DNA of 64,000 bases from Candidatus Hamiltonella defensa 5AT (Acyrthosiphon pisum) (GTDB taxonomy: Bacteria > Pseudomonadota > Gammaproteobacteria > Enterobacterales > Enterobacteriaceae): contig NC_012751.1 in the NCBI RefSeq assembly GCF_000021705.1, forward strand, positions 1,352,006 to 1,416,005, given 5' to 3'. The position numbers and the translations under genes are program-made. Positions 62,215 through 64,000 of this stretch are shown piece by piece (within the stretch, counting starts at the first letter, position 1; each line of letters starts with the position of its first letter). The notes beneath the pieces were generated by a model. The model did no database searches, was not told where the DNA came from, and saw only the letters and a program-made list of their open reading frames with translations.

Positions 62215-63600
62215 TTATCTTCTTCGCCAGTTCGTGCCATTTTCAGTATCTTCAACCACAACGCCCATTTCAAATAATCGAGTTCGGGCATTGTCTGCTT
62301 CCTCCCAGTTTTTATGAGCACGAGCCAGGTTGCGTTTCTCGATTAAATCGGCAATTTCGGCGCTTTGATGCCGGTCATCTTTTTCAGGATTGAGAAGAGA
62401 CAACAGGCTGCCGCTCTCGAGCAAACCCAAGACTTTACCCATCTTCCTTAATTGAGCCGCCAAGCCATCCGCTGCCTTTGGGTGTTCTTTTTTTAATTTA
62501 TTGATTTCACGTGCAGTGTCGAATAATACGGCATAGGCTTCAGGTGTATTGAAATCATCATTCATGGCTGAAACAAAGCGTTTCTCGAAGGACTCCCCCC
62601 CTTCTGGAAAGGCTTTCTGATTGGTGTCCCGCAAGGCGGTATATAAACGTGTCAGCGCAATACGAGCTTGCTTAAGGTTTTCTTCAGTGTAATTGAGCGG
62701 GCTACGATAATGTGCAGACAACAAAAAATAACGAAGGGTTTCTGGATCATAACGCTGCAACAGATCCCGAATGGTGCAAAAATTATTAAGGGATTTTGAC
62801 ATTTTTTCTTTATTGATCATGATCATGCCAGAATGCATCCAACAATTCACATAGGGGGCTTTATGAGCACAGATAGATTGCGCCATTTCATTTTCGTGAT
62901 GGGGAAACATTAAATCTGCGCCGCCACCATGAATATCAAAATGTGGCCCTAACGCTTTGGCATTCATTGCAGAACATTCTATATGCCAACCTGGACGTCC
63001 TTCTCCCCAGGGCGAGGGCCAATGAGGCTCATTGGGTTTAGACATTTTCCACAAAACAAAATCCATTGGATGATGTTTGCTTTCCATGACCTCTACTCGA
63101 GCGCCTGCCTGTAATTGTTCTAAATTTTGACGGGACAATAAGCCATAATGAGGATTTTTTTCGACTGAAAAGAGGACATCTCCATTAGCAGCCACATAAG
63201 CATATTTTTGATCCAGTAACTGTTGGGTCAATGTAATCATTTCTGTAATATGCTCCGTCGCCCGCGGCTCTAAATCAGGTCTTAATAGGTTTAGTTCATC
63301 AAAATCCCGATACATTTCTTTTAACATCTGTGCTGTTAATGCTTCACAACTTTGATGATTCTGAGACGCTCTTTGAATAATTTTATCATCGATATCCGTG
63401 ATATTACGAACATAAGTCAGAGAGTATCCCAAATAACGTAAATAACGAGCCACAACATCAAAAACGACAAAAGTGCGGGCGTGCCCAATATGACAGAGAT
63501 CATATATGGTGACACCGCACACATACATACCCACTGTATTTGGGTGAATAGGTGTAAATAGTTCTTTTTTTCGATTGAATGTATTAAAAATTTTTAACAT
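62215..63600 (-). CDS. cysS: Cysteinyl-tRNA synthetase
   Basis: This class I synthetase charges tRNA-Cys. The 461 residues equal E. coli in length: GVTIYDLCHIGHARTF with the HIGH motif near 30-45, zinc ligands including Cys28 and GWHIECSAMN near 205, KMSKS in KEKMSKSLNNF near 265, and a helical anticodon-binding C-terminus. Confidence 0.97.
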   Translation of the reverse strand: MLKIFNTFNRKKELFTPIHPNTVGMYVCGVTIYDLCHIGHARTFVVFDVVARYLRYLGYSLTYVRNITDIDDKIIQRASQNHQSCEALTAQMLKEMYRDFDELNLLRPDLEPRATEHITEMITLTQQLLDQKYAYVAANGDVLFSVEKNPHYGLLSRQNLEQLQAGARVEVMESKHHPMDFVLWKMSKPNEPHWPSPWGEGRPGWHIECSAMNAKALGPHFDIHGGGADLMFPHHENEMAQSICAHKAPYVNCWMHSGMIMINKEKMSKSLNNFCTIRDLLQRYDPETLRYFLLSAHYRSPLNYTEENLKQARIALTRLYTALRDTNQKAFPEGGESFEKRFVSAMNDDFNTPEAYAVLFDTAREINKLKKEHPKAADGLAAQLRKMGKVLGLLESGSLLSLLNPEKDDRHQSAEIADLIEKRNLARAHKNWEEADNARTRLFEMGVVVEDTENGTNWRRR

Positions 63601-63709
63601 ACAAAGATCCCGTTTTTTTTATTTTTGATGGGTGTTTTTAATTTTTACATCATTTTTTTGAATAATATATTCATAATATCATGCTTTTTTATTCTCTTGA
63701 GGGCTTAAA

Positions 63710-64000
63710 ATGAGCACGCTTTTTATTGGTGATATTCATCTCAGCGTTGAGTATCCAGAAATCACAAAAAATTTTTTCAGATTTTTGCAAACAGAAGCCA
63801 CTCAAGCTGAAAGCCTCTATATTTTAGGTGATCTATTTGACAAATGGATAGGCGATGATGATCCCCATCCTTTTTACCGGGAAGTCGCGGCTGAATTGTT
63901 TGCTTTGAAAAAAAAAGGGATCCCCTGTTATTTTATTCACGGCAATCGCGATTTTTTGATAGGCCAGGCTTTTGCTGACGAAAGCGGTATGATCTTACTT
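63710..64000 (+). CDS. lpxH: UDP-2,3-diacylglucosamine diphosphatase LpxH, 3' end beyond the window
   Basis: LpxH hydrolyses UDP-2,3-diacylglucosamine to lipid X in lipid A synthesis. The first 97 residues are present and match E. coli closely: metallophosphatase motifs FIGDIHLS at 5-12, ILGDLFDKWIGDDD near 38-51 and IHGNRDF near 78-84. The gene is cut by the window end. It is divergent from cysS. Confidence 0.95.
   Translation, partial: MSTLFIGDIHLSVEYPEITKNFFRFLQTEATQAESLYILGDLFDKWIGDDDPHPFYREVAAELFALKKKGIPCYFIHGNRDFLIGQAFADESGMILL

Overview
The window is about 64 kb of AT-rich chromosome from a gammaproteobacterium of the order Enterobacterales. Almost every housekeeping protein is readable against its E. 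coli counterpart, but many are shortened. Protein character, lesions in several genes and an Inv/Spa-type (SPI-1-like) type III secretion locus fit a facultative insect symbiont of the Hamiltonella/Regiella kind. That placement is inference from memory, not from a search.

Positions 1-12133 form a giant inverted duplication. A 6033-bp left arm (partial degP, proQ, prc, htpX, amiD on +) is mirrored by a right arm (amiD, htpX, prc, proQ, degP on -) around a 67-bp spacer at 6034-6100. All encoded proteins are identical between arms. The right arm joins dgt-degP as in E. coli, so it looks like the native copy. The left arm starts exactly on a HindIII site at the window edge, so a cloning, amplification or assembly artefact must be excluded.

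Positions 12402-15810 carry dgt, mtnN, grxD and rnt. Positions 16027-37387 hold the secretion locus: a short HilA-like regulator (-), a lipoprotein in the pilotin position, invF, invG, invE, invA, invB, invC, spaM, spaN, spaO, spaP, spaQ, spaR, spaS, a SicA-type chaperone, SipB- and SipC-like translocators, a long SipD-position protein and a candidate effector. Two genes are broken by small lesions: spaO has a TGA at codon 57 and sipB an 8-bp tandem duplication. The needle and inner-ring genes (prgHIJK, orgAB) are not in the window.

Positions 37601-55303 are mostly housekeeping: tRNA-Val, gyrA/ubiG, an arcB lacking its PAS/linker region overlapping an isolated wecE, dsbB, an HU gene, queF, speA, tktA, an unrecognised coiled-coil gene, a tRNA-Lys(CUU) without encoded CCA, then uvrY-uvrC. 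Positions 55517-64000 contain pgsA, the tRNA-Gly-Cys-Leu cluster, a tetranucleotide repeat and transposase remnant, ssb, pgk-fba-cca, sixA, cysS and the start of lpxH.

Together the window shows a reduced but functional core genome (cell-envelope proteolysis, glycolysis, DNA repair, tRNA maturation) beside a secretion system that is nearly complete in its export core but carries lesions, some possibly sequencing errors.
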